Source: Paenibacillus xylanexedens
Lineage (GTDB): Bacteria > Bacillota > Bacilli > Paenibacillales > Paenibacillaceae
Assembly (NCBI RefSeq): GCF_007676705.1
Contig: NZ_VEBF01000002.1
Span: 62,001 to 126,000 of the forward strand
Direction: 5' to 3'
Length of the DNA stretch: 64,000 bases
Position 1 is the first letter of the stretch; every line of letters begins with the position of its first letter. The notes under the pieces are model-generated. The model was not told where the DNA came from, did no database searches, and saw only the letters and a list, made by a program, of their open reading frames with translations. Below, in pieces: positions 1-8,268 of this stretch. Made by a program: the position numbers and the translations under genes.

Positions 1-35
1 TGGCCTTTAAACTTGCCGTTACAGACAGCGGGGAT

Positions 36-109
36 TGTCGAGGGACAAGAACATAGTCCGATTGCAGATTAGGCGTACATCTAATCGTTATTTTGCCGTT
101 AATTCACCC
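36..109 (+). repeat. Family B repeat, partial copy B1
   Basis: Contains the GGGACAAGAACATAGTCCG motif followed by GATTGC-GATTAGGCGTA-ATCTAATCG. The same stretch occurs at about 2457-2521. The central AAGTCGCT hairpin is missing here. Nothing else is recognised in the first 230 bases. Confidence 0.7.
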
Positions 110-256
110 ACAAGCAGTTGCGCTGATGCTCAGAGGCAGTAAACCTGATGAGGCAAAAATGATACTCAGTTGAAGCATATGTGATAAATCATTGTAACAC
201 ACTTAAGCTTATAGGATTTTTCGAACAGGATGATACGGAGTTTTAAGTGTGTTGAT

Positions 257-300
257 AAAAAACAGCTAACTAAGACTATGTCCTTAGTTAGCTGTTTTTT
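257..300. terminator. Bidirectional rho-independent terminator
   Basis: An 18-bp perfect inverted repeat (257-274 with 283-300) has an 8-nt loop and A/T runs on both sides. It lies 28 bases beyond the stop codon of the minus-strand aldo/keto reductase and can terminate it. Confidence 0.85.
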
Positions 301-327
301 ATTCATCTTTTTAATTTTCTATAAAAG

Positions 328-1326
328 TTATGAATCTCTTGTGAAATTCTCCATCATTCCAGCTGGATACCGGCTACCGGCTGATCCGTGTGGAAGGATC
401 TCCTTAATACGTTGAAGATCAGCTTCTGTAAGTTTAACGTTAGCAGCAGCAACGTTTTGCTCAACCCGCTTAGCACTTCGTGTACCCGGGATCGGAACGA
501 TATCTTCTCCCTGGGCGAGAAGCCAAGCCAGTGCCAATTCGGCTACAGAAATACCTTTGTTAGAAGCCAGTTCATTAAGTTGTTCTGTTGCTCGTAAATT
601 GTAGATATAATTTTCGCCTTGCCAGCGCTCGTCGTAACGGCGCATATCGTCTTCCGCGTACTCTTGGGCTGGTTTAACAGCACCTGTCAGGAACCCTCTG
701 CCTAAAGGAGCGTAAGGCACTAAACCTATACCGAGTTCATTCAATGTCTTTCGTATATTGTTGTCCTCAATCTCGCGTTCGAATATCGAGTATTCAGTCT
801 GAAGCATAGAGACTGGTGTAACCGCGTGAGCTTTACGAATTGTGTTTGAACCGGTGTTGCTCAAACCGAAATATTTAACTTTGCCTTCTTTGATAAGGTC
901 TCCGACGACCCCAGCTACTTCTTCGATAGGAACATCGGGATCTGGGATATGCTGATAGAACACATCAATGTAATCAGTCTGCAGATAGCGAAGACTGTTC
1001 TCAGCTACCTTACGAATATTTTCTGGCCGGCTGTTAAAACGTGTTCCAATCTGCTCGGCTGTCATATCAAAGCCAAACTTGGTAGCCAGTACTACCTTGT
1101 CACGAAAATCCTTTACAGCTTTACCCAGCAACTGTTCATTGTGACCATTTCCATATCCATATAATTCTGCCGTATCAAAAAAGTTAACTCCAAGCTCATA
1201 AGCTCGACGAATAGTTGCTATTGCTTCATCTTCATTTGAAGGACCGTATGCCATTGTCATCCCCATCGTACCCAAACCAATAGAAGAGACTTTTAAACCT
1301 TGTTGACCAAGACTTCGGGTTTGCAT
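328..1326 (-). CDS. Aldo/keto reductase (AKR superfamily, YajO/Tas-like)
   Basis: NADPH-dependent carbonyl reductase of 332 residues, the usual length for the family; cytosolic. The N-terminus reads LGxxGLKVSSIGLGTMG. The catalytic tetrad is visible as D-T-A-x-x-Y-G near residues 52-57 (Asp, Tyr), K in LATKFGF near 83, and H in YQHIPD near 125. A C-terminal IPGTRSAKRVEQN segment is the cofactor-phosphate-binding region. The start is supported by AAGGAGG about 7 bases upstream on the minus strand. It is divergent from the TetR gene at 1560, which probably controls it. The substrate cannot be told from sequence. Confidence 0.9.
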   Translation of the reverse strand: MQTRSLGQQGLKVSSIGLGTMGMTMAYGPSNEDEAIATIRRAYELGVNFFDTAELYGYGNGHNEQLLGKAVKDFRDKVVLATKFGFDMTAEQIGTRFNSRPENIRKVAENSLRYLQTDYIDVFYQHIPDPDVPIEEVAGVVGDLIKEGKVKYFGLSNTGSNTIRKAHAVTPVSMLQTEYSIFEREIEDNNIRKTLNELGIGLVPYAPLGRGFLTGAVKPAQEYAEDDMRRYDERWQGENYIYNLRATEQLNELASNKGISVAELALAWLLAQGEDIVPIPGTRSAKRVEQNVAAANVKLTEADLQRIKEILPHGSAGSRYPAGMMENFTRDS

Positions 1327-1506
1327 TTTTGTTCCTCCTTAAATAATTCTATCACCTAAGTGTTTAAAGCCTAGATAAAAAGGTATCCAATCTTAGCTCG
1401 TTCAATATGAATTTTCATCACTGTTATTCATAGGAACAAAAAACATAATATCATGGGAATTAAATAAAGTAAACAAAAAGTATATAAAATGTCTATTTAG
1501 TATAGT

Positions 1507-1536
1507 TTGTTTAAAATGATGATTATGAGATATAAT
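1507..1536 (+). promoter_or_regulatory. Sigma-A-type promoter of the TetR gene
   Basis: TTGTTT at 1507-1512, an 18-base spacer and a perfect TATAAT at 1531-1536 lie 24 bases before the start codon at 1560. The AT-rich 1326-1506 stretch should also hold the divergent reductase promoter. Confidence 0.6.
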
Positions 1537-1559
1537 ATAATTTATAAGGGGGCAGTTAG

Positions 1560-2219
1560 ATGGAACGGCAGATTGAAAAACAACATCAGATGAGGCAAAA
1601 GCTTACTAATAGATTGTTATTACACGTTAGAAAAAATGGGTTTCAAGGTTTGAAAATGGATGAAATCTCAAAGATTATGGGTATAAGCAGGGCGACTTTA
1701 TATAAATATTTCTCTACCAAAGAAGATATTATTTCGTTTATTGTGAGTACATTTGTCGAATATATCCACGAAATTATTGAAGATTCTGATGCTGATCAAG
1801 TATTTGTTCAGCGATTTCAGCAAACATTTGAACAAACAATCTTATTAAAAGAGTTCATCACAGACATTTTCTTAAGGGAACTTGAAAATAGTTATCCTGA
1901 GAACTATGAGCGACTAAAAGAAGCCATGAAGCAACGAGAATATCAGGAATTGGCTTTTTATGATGAAGGAATAAAAGAGGGTTTTTTTAATAAGATTGAT
2001 GGTAGGCTTATCATTATGCAAGATGAGATTCTAAGTAACGTTTTAGATGTAAAGTACCTGATGGAGAACCATTTGACTGTGTATCAGGTGCTTTTTGACT
2101 ATTACAATCTAAAGAAATTTCAGTTGTTTAAACCTGATAAAATTAAAATGATGGATGACAACCTGATGATCCCTAGAATTGAGTGCATGGCACAAAAAAT
2201 TTCAAAAAACTTATATTAA
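1560..2219 (+). CDS. TetR/AcrR family transcriptional regulator
   Basis: A DNA-binding repressor of 219 residues. The N-terminal HTH is clear at residues 20-65: GFQGLKMDEISKIMGISRATLYKYFSTKEDI, with the typical TLYKYFxxKEDI recognition-helix end. The ligand-binding part is helical and not assigned to a subfamily. The start is supported by AAGGGGGC a few bases upstream. Its head-to-head position with the aldo/keto reductase at 328-1326 makes that gene the likely target, along with itself. No terminator of its own was seen; a family B element with a terminator-like hairpin follows at 2329. Confidence 0.88.
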   Translation: MERQIEKQHQMRQKLTNRLLLHVRKNGFQGLKMDEISKIMGISRATLYKYFSTKEDIISFIVSTFVEYIHEIIEDSDADQVFVQRFQQTFEQTILLKEFITDIFLRELENSYPENYERLKEAMKQREYQELAFYDEGIKEGFFNKIDGRLIIMQDEILSNVLDVKYLMENHLTVYQVLFDYYNLKKFQLFKPDKIKMMDDNLMIPRIECMAQKISKNLY

Positions 2220-2328
2220 TCTTAGCAATTTGGATTATCTAATTTTCTATAAAGTGAACACGTCTTAAGCTTAAGTTGGGCATTTTTCCGTGATATATTA
2301 GGAGCATAGAAAAAGGACGGCTGCACAA

Positions 2329-2521
2329 CATTCAAAGTCGCTCATTTAGCGGATTTTTTGTTTTTATGTCGAGGGACAAGAACATGTTCCCATTAAAGTC
2401 GCTATTTTAGCGGCTTTTTTAATTTATCGGTACAAGTTCTTGTCCCGATTGCCGGAATGGACAAGAACATAGTCCGATTGCCGATTAAGCGTATATCTAA
2501 TCGTTATTTTGTCGTTAATTC
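2329..2521 (+). repeat. Family B repeat, copy B2 (long)
   Basis: Two AAAGTCGCT-TTTAGCGG-TTTTTT hairpins (2334-2360 and 2395-2420) alternate with three GG-ACAAGAAC-type motifs (2371, 2429 in inverted form, and 2459). The 3' part, GATTGCCGATTAAGCGTATATCTAATCG, matches B1. Together with the next A element this fills the gene-free stretch 2220-2600. Confidence 0.75.
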
Positions 2522-2552
2522 ATTAAACTAACGGGCAGGTTAGTTTAATGAT
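2519..2552 (+). repeat. Family A repeat, solo form
   Basis: CATTAAACTAACGGGCAGG followed by TTAGTTTAATG. This is the left end of a full A element joined to its right end with the GC hairpin absent. It abuts B2 directly. Confidence 0.7.
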
Positions 2553-2600
2553 TTCTTTGTTTTCAACATAATTATGATAAAGTAAAACAGGGGGATGGAA

Positions 2601-2945
2601 ATGAGAATAGCAAAAAATATTGGGGTAGTATCTTCAATTTGCACCATGATACTATGAATTATATTAACTTTATTAAATCCTTACACTCATGAACGCGCTG
2701 AGAATGATGTTATCATAAGCACATTATTTTCGCTTTTGGTTCCAGCTTGTTTAGCATTGTTAGCATCCGTTATCAAAAAACCATCACTTATGTTTGTTGC
2801 ATTTGTCTGGTCACTTCCTATCAGTCTATATTTGACGATGACTCCAAGTATTTTTAAGTTGTTTGGAGTTACTTCTTTTATGTACCTCATATCTGGTGTT
2901 TTGACGATTAGGGAAATTAGGTCACGACTTAAGGGGATTAATTAG
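2601..2945 (+). pseudogene. Small membrane protein interrupted by an in-frame TGA
   Basis: ATG at 2601 follows a GGGGGATGG ribosome-binding site. The frame reads 18 codons, hits TGA at 2655-2657, then continues in the same frame to 2945, for about 114 codons in total. Both halves are hydrophobic and together would give about three membrane segments, so a single nonsense change (for example TGG to TGA) broke one small membrane protein. No function is recognised. The downstream half alone has a poor start at 2736. Recoding is possible but nothing supports it. Confidence 0.6.
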
Positions 2946-2990
2946 GGATAGAATTGACTTTGAATCATTAGGGAAATATGAACATACATC

Positions 2991-3074
2991 ATTACGCTAA
3001 ACGGGAAACGATAGCATAATAAACAGCTGATCCATGTGATTGGTTGCTTTATTCAACTAACGGATAGGATACTT
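2991..3074 (+). repeat. Family A repeat
   Basis: Full but diverged copy: CGCTAAACGGGAAACGATAG, then AACAGCTGATC-GATTGGTTGCTTT, then CAACTAACGGATAGGATA. It starts about 45 bases after the broken membrane protein gene. Confidence 0.8.
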
Positions 3075-3206
3075 TCAAGATTAGACGCGGTGAACCACAC
3101 TAAAAGTATCGACGAGTTTATCTTCGTTAGCAACTATTAAGCAGGATAATACAGTTTCTGGGTCGAATTTGGTTGGCGGTAAGTTAGAATGGGGGGGGGA
3201 TAAGAT

Positions 3207-3965
3207 ATGGAAAAGTACGGAAGTGACAAGGCACGTTTTCTAAAAGAAATAATGGATTTGATGGTACCCATAGAAGGCGGATCAATTGAACTACGCGATT
3301 TTCTTAATACAGATAAATGGCTTAGTACTGATTACACTTTATCTAACCCAGAAAGTAGTAAAAAGACTATAACGTGGACTGAAGCTATAGAGCCATTCCA
3401 TGTAATGAAGTATCCAGTAACACAGCAGTTATATCATTTTGTCATGCATGAAGAAGAAATAGAGCCACTTGTGAGTAAACTGCCAATCACGGAAGTTTCG
3501 TGGATGGATGCTATTGCTTTCTGTAATGAGTTATCGAGAAAGCTTGGCAGGATGGAATGTTACACAGTTACAAACGAAAGTGAGAACACAATATATAACA
3601 AAATAGCGAATGGATTTCGATTACTGTCAGACGCTGAATGGCAGTATGCGTGCAAAGCAGGATCAACGGGATATCGGTATGCAAGAATTGATCAAATTGC
3701 ATGGTATCAAGGAAATTCCAATGGATCTGTTCATAAAGTAGGACAGTTGCTTCCTAATCCATGGGGACTTTATGACTTGATCGGTAACGTCTGGGAATGG
3801 TGTTGGGATCTATATGATGCTGAACGATATGGGAACTATAGAGTTTTCAGGGGAGGCAGTTGGGCTGAAGTGGAGAACAATTGTGGTTCTACGAGTAGAA
3901 GGAAAAGCATGCCCAATTTCAAAATAGATGATCTTGGTTTTAGAATAGCACTTACAAATCCTTGA
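3207..3965 (+). CDS. SUMF1/FGE-fold protein without the catalytic cysteine pair
   Basis: 252 residues with the formylglycine-generating-enzyme-like fold: KYPVTQQLYHFV, PITEVSWMDAIAFCNELS, GFRLLSDAEWQYACKAG, NPWGLYDLIGNVWEWCWD, RVFRGGSW and the terminal GFRIAL. True FGE enzymes carry two redox cysteines after the RGGSW block; here that part has one Cys (NNCGSTSRRK), so formylglycine synthesis is unlikely and a binding or other role is inferred. No sulfatase is nearby. The ribosome-binding site is a run of eight G at about 3192-3199, seven bases before ATG. The gene stands alone between two A repeats. Confidence 0.8.
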   Translation: MEKYGSDKARFLKEIMDLMVPIEGGSIELRDFLNTDKWLSTDYTLSNPESSKKTITWTEAIEPFHVMKYPVTQQLYHFVMHEEEIEPLVSKLPITEVSWMDAIAFCNELSRKLGRMECYTVTNESENTIYNKIANGFRLLSDAEWQYACKAGSTGYRYARIDQIAWYQGNSNGSVHKVGQLLPNPWGLYDLIGNVWEWCWDLYDAERYGNYRVFRGGSWAEVENNCGSTSRRKSMPNFKIDDLGFRIALTNP

Positions 3966-4011
3966 GAAAATGACACATCGAGTATGTTCAAGTCGTTGAG
4001 CTGACGGTAGG

Positions 4012-4112
4012 TGTTCAACTATCGGGAACTATAGCTTACTGATGACCCGAAGGCAGCCGACGACTAAGATCGGCTGCCTTCGCTGCGCTAACGGGGGCAG
4101 GGTAATTCAATA
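4012..4112 (+). repeat. Family A repeat, arms exchanged
   Basis: TTCAACTATCGGGAACTATAG, then hairpin GAAGGCAGCCGA..TCGGCTGCCTTC (4049-4082), then GCGCTAACGGGGGCAGGGTAATTC. The GC hairpin is a 12-bp stem. It lies about 50 bases after the SUMF1-like gene. Confidence 0.8.
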
Positions 4113-4168
4113 TCTTTGTCTTCATAATGCTTATCCACTTTAACAAAGATGAGAAAACAGTTTAATGA

Positions 4169-4552
4169 GTAAATATTGCCAATGCAGCCAATGAGGCAAG
4201 ATTCATTTATGGCGAAACAGAGGCGTACAAAGTATATAGTGAAACGATGGGAAATTTATCAGTAGATGAAAAAAAGAAACATTTTTCCGACATTGAAGAA
4301 ATATATAAACAAATTGCGTGTTGTATCCATCAGGATCCTTCCTCCGATGAAGTGCAGCGATTAATCGAAGAGTGGAAAGAAAATCTAATGCAATTCATGA
4401 CATGCGATGCAGAGTTACTGGCTTGCATTGCCCATACCTACAAATTTGATGCACGGTTCAAAAGCTACTTTAATCAATATGGTCATGAGGATTTAGCAGA
4501 TTTTCTTTACAGCTCAATTATGCTAAATATCAATCGGGAATCATCTCAATGA
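4169..4552 (+). pseudogene. TipAS-domain remnant of a MerR-type regulator
   Basis: The open frame starts after a TGA at 4166 and its first ATG is at 4247, but homology-like sequence begins before that ATG: ARFIYGETEAYKVYSET matches the start of the TipAS antibiotic-recognition domain. The rest (QRLIEEWKENLMQFMTCDAELL, DARFKSYFNQYG, LADFLYSSI) is the rest of that domain. The MerR DNA-binding half and a start codon with ribosome-binding site are absent. The break lies about 60 bases after an A repeat. If translated from 4247 it would be a 101-residue fragment. Probably dead. Confidence 0.6.
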
Positions 4553-4604
4553 ATGGTTAATGCTCGATAGTCACTCCCTATGGTAGGTTGGACCATGACG
4601 ATTG

Positions 4605-4662
4605 TCTATGTGGCATGGTCAGCTGCCTTTATTCAACTAAAGGGCAGGATAGCGTAATAAAT
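4605..4662 (+). repeat. Family A repeat, 3' part
   Basis: Degenerate left half (CGATAG near 4565, GGCATGGTCAGCTGCCTTTATT), then CAACTAAAGGGCAGGATAGCGTAATAAATG. It lies between the TipAS remnant and the P-loop kinase. Confidence 0.6.
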
Positions 4663-4749
4663 GAATATATCTATAATCGACCTTTTTTCGATTTTTCTTA
4701 TCAACTATTATGTTTATATAATAACTTAAAGGAGGGTGGTTTTACGTTA

Positions 4750-5286
4750 GTGGAAAATCCAAACATCATACTCATTACAGGAATAATGGCCAGTGGAAAA
4801 TCTACCGTAGCACAATTACTGTCCGAACAATTTGATAAATCGGTGCATTTACGAGGTGATATTTTTCGAAGAATGATTGTAAATAACCGCAAAGAGGTTC
4901 GTCCAGATTCAGAAAGTGACGAGTTTGATCAGTTGAGGTTACGATACCAGCTCGCCGCCCAATCAGCGGAGATGTATTATAAGGCGGGATATACGGTCGT
5001 TGTTCAAGATGTTGTCATCGGACCATTACTTACTGATTTCATCTCGTTTATTAAGAGCCGGCCATTTTACTTAGTCGTGCTTTGTCCAAACTCTACAGTG
5101 GTTGCAACGAGAGAGGCTACGCGGGCAAAGAAGGGTTATGGGATTTGGAGCGTAGATGAGTTGGATCGCGTATTGCGAAATGAAACTCCACGCTCGGGTC
5201 TTTGGTTGGATTCATCTGATTTGTCCCCTAAAGAGACGGTTAAAGAAATAATCATGCGACTACAAAACGAGGCGTTGATAACATAA
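4750..5286 (+). CDS. AAA-type P-loop kinase/phosphotransferase (chloramphenicol phosphotransferase-like)
   Basis: Nucleotide-dependent small-molecule kinase fold, 178 residues. The Walker A motif GIMASGKST is at residues 11-19, an LRGDIFRRMI segment is the acceptor/lid region, and VVVQDVVIGP resembles a Walker B strand. LCPNSTVVATREATRAKKGYG is the lid arginine region. The longer frame from ATG 4588 is rejected because its first part is the A repeat; GTG 4750 sits 14 bases after AAAGGAGG (4728-4735). The substrate is unknown. Relatives phosphorylate antibiotics or sugars, so a resistance role is possible but unproven. Confidence 0.7.
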   Translation: MENPNIILITGIMASGKSTVAQLLSEQFDKSVHLRGDIFRRMIVNNRKEVRPDSESDEFDQLRLRYQLAAQSAEMYYKAGYTVVVQDVVIGPLLTDFISFIKSRPFYLVVLCPNSTVVATREATRAKKGYGIWSVDELDRVLRNETPRSGLWLDSSDLSPKETVKEIIMRLQNEALIT

Positions 5287-5289
5287 ACG

Positions 5290-5388
5290 ATGACGCTAAC
5301 GGGAAACGATAGCTCAATAAAAAAAAGGGGCAGCCGGTCAACATGATCGGCTGTCTCTATTCAATTAACGGGCAGGTTAGTTTAATGA
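5290..5388 (+). repeat. Family A repeat, full copy
   Basis: GACGCTAACGGGAAACGATAG, CTCAATAAAA, hairpin GCAGCCGGTCAACATGATCGGCTG, then TTCAATTAACGGGCAGGTTAG and TTTAATG. It begins within a few bases of the kinase stop codon. Confidence 0.9.
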
Positions 5389-5471
5389 ATAACTTTCCAG
5401 TCATTGGGTAGACTACTCTCGCATTGGTGAGAAGTTATTTCTGCGAGGAGATTCTTCTCAAGGAGGATATT

Positions 5472-6284
5472 ATGAGAGTTAAGACACTATTTATTCTAAT
5501 GATAATAAGTTTGTTCTATTCACTGCTGTCGAGCACTGCTACAGCCCATAACATAGAACCATCCGAATTTGTGGCAGCCCCTACTGAGGGCGAAACTCGC
5601 CAGGGACCAGTAAATCGGTTTGCAAAAGCAATACTTCGAAACGATCTTGATGAGGCACAAAAATATGTAGAAAAGGATTATGTCCAAATCCCCGAGATAA
5701 GGGGGAATTCCCAAATCAGCGGAGTACAGCTCGTTTCCTCACCAAAGTCAGATGTGAAATACCTACTAGCTCATTTTAATGATGAATTTTTAGAGGAAGA
5801 ACGACTTGCTTTCATATGGGAACTAATCATAAAGGAAGACCGTATCACTAAAATCAGCATTCTGTTCGACGGAGCCAATCCGCTCGTCGATGAGGCCCGA
5901 TTGATCAGGGAATACCAACTGAGGTTCAAAAGGGACGTACTGGTACCCTCTGGGTTTCCGTTCAAGATAACTCACTTCGACGGATACGTTGATAGTAATG
6001 AATCACTTGAACTAATCTATCGAAACAAAGCACTGAACGGCTTCTTCCGGGTCAAAGTATTCCCAGTGGTAGTAGAACTGGAACGGTGCAAAGGAAAGGA
6101 TGATGTGTATTATCAACTAAAAGACGGAACGAAAGCATTGTACCGGCCTAAATTCGAATTGGGATATGAACTTCGATTCCAGAAAAACGGGATGCAATAT
6201 ACGCTTGCGATTGGAAACAAGAAAATGTTGAAAGCGAAGTTTAAAGCAACAGACTTACTCAAACTTGCCAATTCTATGATATAG
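5472..6284 (+). CDS. Secreted protein of unknown function
   Basis: 270 residues. ATG 5472 is chosen over the upstream start because AAGGAGG lies 5-10 bases before it and the protein then begins with a typical signal peptide: basic MRVK, a hydrophobic stretch, and likely cleavage after TATA near residue 24. The mature part starts with a helical QGPVNRFAKAILRNDLDEAQKYV segment resembling stalk or NTF2-like openings. It ends in a beta-rich stretch (LGYELRFQKNGMQYTLAIGNK) that recalls DUF4367-type C-termini. No family is assigned. It is a single gene, with an A repeat before it and another about 95 bases after the stop. Confidence 0.7.
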   Translation: MRVKTLFILMIISLFYSLLSSTATAHNIEPSEFVAAPTEGETRQGPVNRFAKAILRNDLDEAQKYVEKDYVQIPEIRGNSQISGVQLVSSPKSDVKYLLAHFNDEFLEEERLAFIWELIIKEDRITKISILFDGANPLVDEARLIREYQLRFKRDVLVPSGFPFKITHFDGYVDSNESLELIYRNKALNGFFRVKVFPVVVELERCKGKDDVYYQLKDGTKALYRPKFELGYELRFQKNGMQYTLAIGNKKMLKAKFKATDLLKLANSMI

Positions 6285-6377
6285 AGAATCAAGAGCCATA
6301 TCTTGGCTTGCTTGTGCTAACTCACTATGTCTAGAAAGTATAAGGTTAGATTAGCGTAATCTATGATGAATAGGTGA

Positions 6378-6461
6378 TTACACTAATGGGAAACGATAGC
6401 GATATGAAACAAAAAGCAGCCGACCAACGTGATCGGTTGCTTTTATTTCAAACTAAAAGGT
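6378..6461 (+). repeat. Family A repeat, full copy
   Basis: CACTAATGGGAAACGATAG, hairpin AAGCAGCCGACCAACGTGATCGGTTGCTT, then TTTCAACTAAAAGGTTAG. The right motif is decayed and runs into a separate terminator. Confidence 0.85.
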
Positions 6462-6496
6462 TAGCCCGCCGATTCACTCCCGGCGGGCTTTATTAT
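6462..6496 (+). terminator. Rho-independent terminator
   Basis: AGCCCGCCG and CGGCGGGCT pair across a short loop, followed by TTATTATT. It abuts the A repeat; there may be two terminators in series for the secreted-protein gene. Confidence 0.7.
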
Positions 6497-6599
6497 TGTA
6501 CAGCTATTCGGCACAACAAACTCAACGGAACTCAGATATACGATAGGTCAATGACCGGGAACCATCCGTGAGATAACCGGAAGTGCTTTTGCACGGTGA

Positions 6600-6925
6600 A
6601 GTACGTCCAATCTTGTTGTGTTTTGATGATTCTCACTTATATCCCCCTCGAATGAAAAGACCTGTAATAACCTTAAGACAACAGATGGGCGTGTTGTTGT
6701 GGCAAGAAACTAGAGCGAACTACCATCCTTCCCGCAACAGCTCGCCATTCGTCTGGACCATTCATGACCGGCTATGCTCTGAGATTCCTTAGCATTCGCG
6801 TAGGAGATGCGCGTTGCAAGGGACATGAACAAATTGGTAGTGAGTCTTAAAATAACTGGGCAGACAATAATGAACAACATCGCCGGTAAAACCAATCAAT
6901 ATGCCTAGTTCATCTATCGCCTGGC
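6600..6925 (-). mobile_element. Remnant of an IS66-family transposase (TnpC)
   Basis: Reading the minus strand from about 6925 gives AIDELGILIGFTGDVVHYC, LPSYFKTHYQFVHV and PCNAHLLREC, then a stop. After a frameshift it continues as IAGHEWSRRM. This is the conserved central block of IS66 TnpC transposases (GFTGxxVHDC..Y, CNAHLLREL). Only about 100 codons remain, broken by a stop and a frameshift, with no visible terminal repeats or TnpA/TnpB. It lies between the A repeat and the GntR regulator. No other gene is supported in 6497-6940. Confidence 0.7.
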
Positions 6926-6941
6926 TGCAACGTTTGTCGTG

Positions 6942-8006
6942 TCAAGGGAAAATGAGTTGCACGGGAATAACGGCGTTCTTAGGAGAATAAATATCTTCCA
7001 TTTGTTCACGTAACAGCTTTACGGCTGTTCGTGCCATTTCCTGTTCATCCTGCTGCACATAAGCTACGCCTGAAAGATGTGGATTATCGAAAGATAGCAA
7101 ATCGATATTTGAGTGATCGTTCAGACGACTGATAGCGGCCGATGTAAGGCGTGCGGTTTCTTCAGTCAAGGAGAAGGCTGCCGAAATTCCACTGTGGTCC
7201 TGCAAGAAGTCGCTTACATAGTCCAATGCTTGCTCGCCGCGTAGAATGTCGAGAGGGATGTGACACCACAAGCTCTTGTCAATCGAGATGCCTTGATCTG
7301 TGTACGCCTGCTCAAAGCCGAGCGTGCGATCCTCGACGGCTGTATTGGCATTTTCAGGTGAGATGAGCGCAATCTGCTGATGACTCTTGGATAGCAAATG
7401 GGAGACCGCCTTGTACGCACCGCCGTAATTGTCGGATGTAATGGTGTACGTCTCAATATTGCGCAGATAGCGGTCGATGAACACACACGGGAATTTATCG
7501 AGCGACAGACGCAGTAATGATTCGTTGTACTTCTCATCTTCTGTCGGAAAAACGATCAGCCCCTTCACACCGAGCTCCGTTAGTGTACGAATGACGTTTG
7601 ATTCGATAGAGGAGGACTCGCGCGTGATGCTTAGTATCATGCTGAAGCCGGCTTCTTGCAGGAATTGTTCCGTGTAGTCAACGAGCTTCTGAATGACACG
7701 GGTCCTCATCGTCGGAATGATGAATCCGATGAGCGGCATGGAGGACGCGCTGCGTGGGGATGGTGGGGAATTGATGCTAGAAACAACAAGACTAGAAGAG
7801 ACGAATGAGCCTTTGCCTTGTACGCGTATAATTAATCCTTCGTCAGCTAGTAGGGTTAGGGCGTTCCTGACGGTTATTTTACTTACTCTGAATTCGTCCA
7901 TTAGTTCTTGCTCAGAAGGAATGCGGTCCGTTGGCCGAAGCTGCCCTGATTTAATTTTCTGAAGAATATCTTCTCGAATTTGTTTGTAGAGCGCCAGCTT
8001 TTTCAA
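6942..8006 (-). CDS. GntR-type regulator with LacI-like sugar-sensing domain (AraR-like)
   Basis: 354 residues. Residues 1-70 are a GntR winged HTH (LYKQIREDILQKIKSGQLRPTDRIPSEQEL, VSKITVRNALTLLADEGLI). Residues 85-354 are a periplasmic-binding-protein-like effector domain (IGFIIPTMRT, CVFIDRYLRNIETYTITSDNYGGAYKAVSHLL). This is the AraR architecture, in which arabinose relieves repression. The start is taken as TTG at 8006, nine bases after GGGGAGA; the upstream ATG at 8024 has no ribosome-binding site. It is divergent from the sugar ABC operon at 8269, its likely target. The effector is inferred to be arabinose or an arabinoside. Confidence 0.85.
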   Translation of the reverse strand: MKKLALYKQIREDILQKIKSGQLRPTDRIPSEQELMDEFRVSKITVRNALTLLADEGLIIRVQGKGSFVSSSLVVSSINSPPSPRSASSMPLIGFIIPTMRTRVIQKLVDYTEQFLQEAGFSMILSITRESSSIESNVIRTLTELGVKGLIVFPTEDEKYNESLLRLSLDKFPCVFIDRYLRNIETYTITSDNYGGAYKAVSHLLSKSHQQIALISPENANTAVEDRTLGFEQAYTDQGISIDKSLWCHIPLDILRGEQALDYVSDFLQDHSGISAAFSLTEETARLTSAAISRLNDHSNIDLLSFDNPHLSGVAYVQQDEQEMARTAVKLLREQMEDIYSPKNAVIPVQLIFP

Positions 8007-8039
8007 AAAGTTGCATCTCCCCATAAACTTTATGATTTT

Positions 8040-8055
8040 ATAATCAATTGGTTAT
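8040..8055. promoter_or_regulatory. Candidate operator of the GntR/AraR-like regulator
   Basis: ATAATCAATTGGTTAT is a 16-bp near-perfect palindrome (one mismatched pair) just before the regulator start and upstream of the sugar-operon promoter. The position suits both autoregulation and control of the divergent operon. Confidence 0.4.
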
Positions 8056-8077
8056 ATAAAGCATATTTCATCTATAT

Positions 8078-8104
8078 TATAATACGGCATGTAAAGCGCT
8101 TACA
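8078..8104 (+). promoter_or_regulatory. -10 element plus cre-like box of the 8-12 kb sugar operon
   Basis: TATAAT at 8078-8083 is followed by TAAAGCGCTTAC at 8092-8103, within TGTAAAGCGCTTACA. This is close to the CcpA cre palindrome. The same 12-mer lies right after the -10 of the paralogous operon at 50083-50094. A position over the transcription start suits repression. Confidence 0.5.
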
Positions 8105-8268
8105 ATATTGAATCTGAGAAATTGTTGCGAAGGGGTCTTTTCTTTGAACGGTTAGAATTATGTTAAGGATGGTGGTGCCAAGGTGGACTGAACCCGCTTA
8201 AATTAACAGAACTAACTAGTCAGCCGACTTTTCAAATGCATAACAAAAAAAGAGAGGATGACGAACAA

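Noticed and set aside
2329-2521. Family B modules as a CRISPR array
   Set aside because: Module spacing is irregular, modules occur in both orientations within one copy, no unique spacers of constant length exist, and no cas genes are present.
4588-4749. Longer N-terminus of the P-loop kinase from ATG 4588
   Set aside because: These codons are family A repeat sequence with no ribosome-binding site. GTG 4750 follows AAAGGAGG and directly starts the P-loop strand.
6374-6792. Two plus-strand frames of 65 and 69 codons
   Set aside because: The first is made of an A repeat and a terminator; the second is antisense to the IS66 remnant. Neither has protein-like composition.
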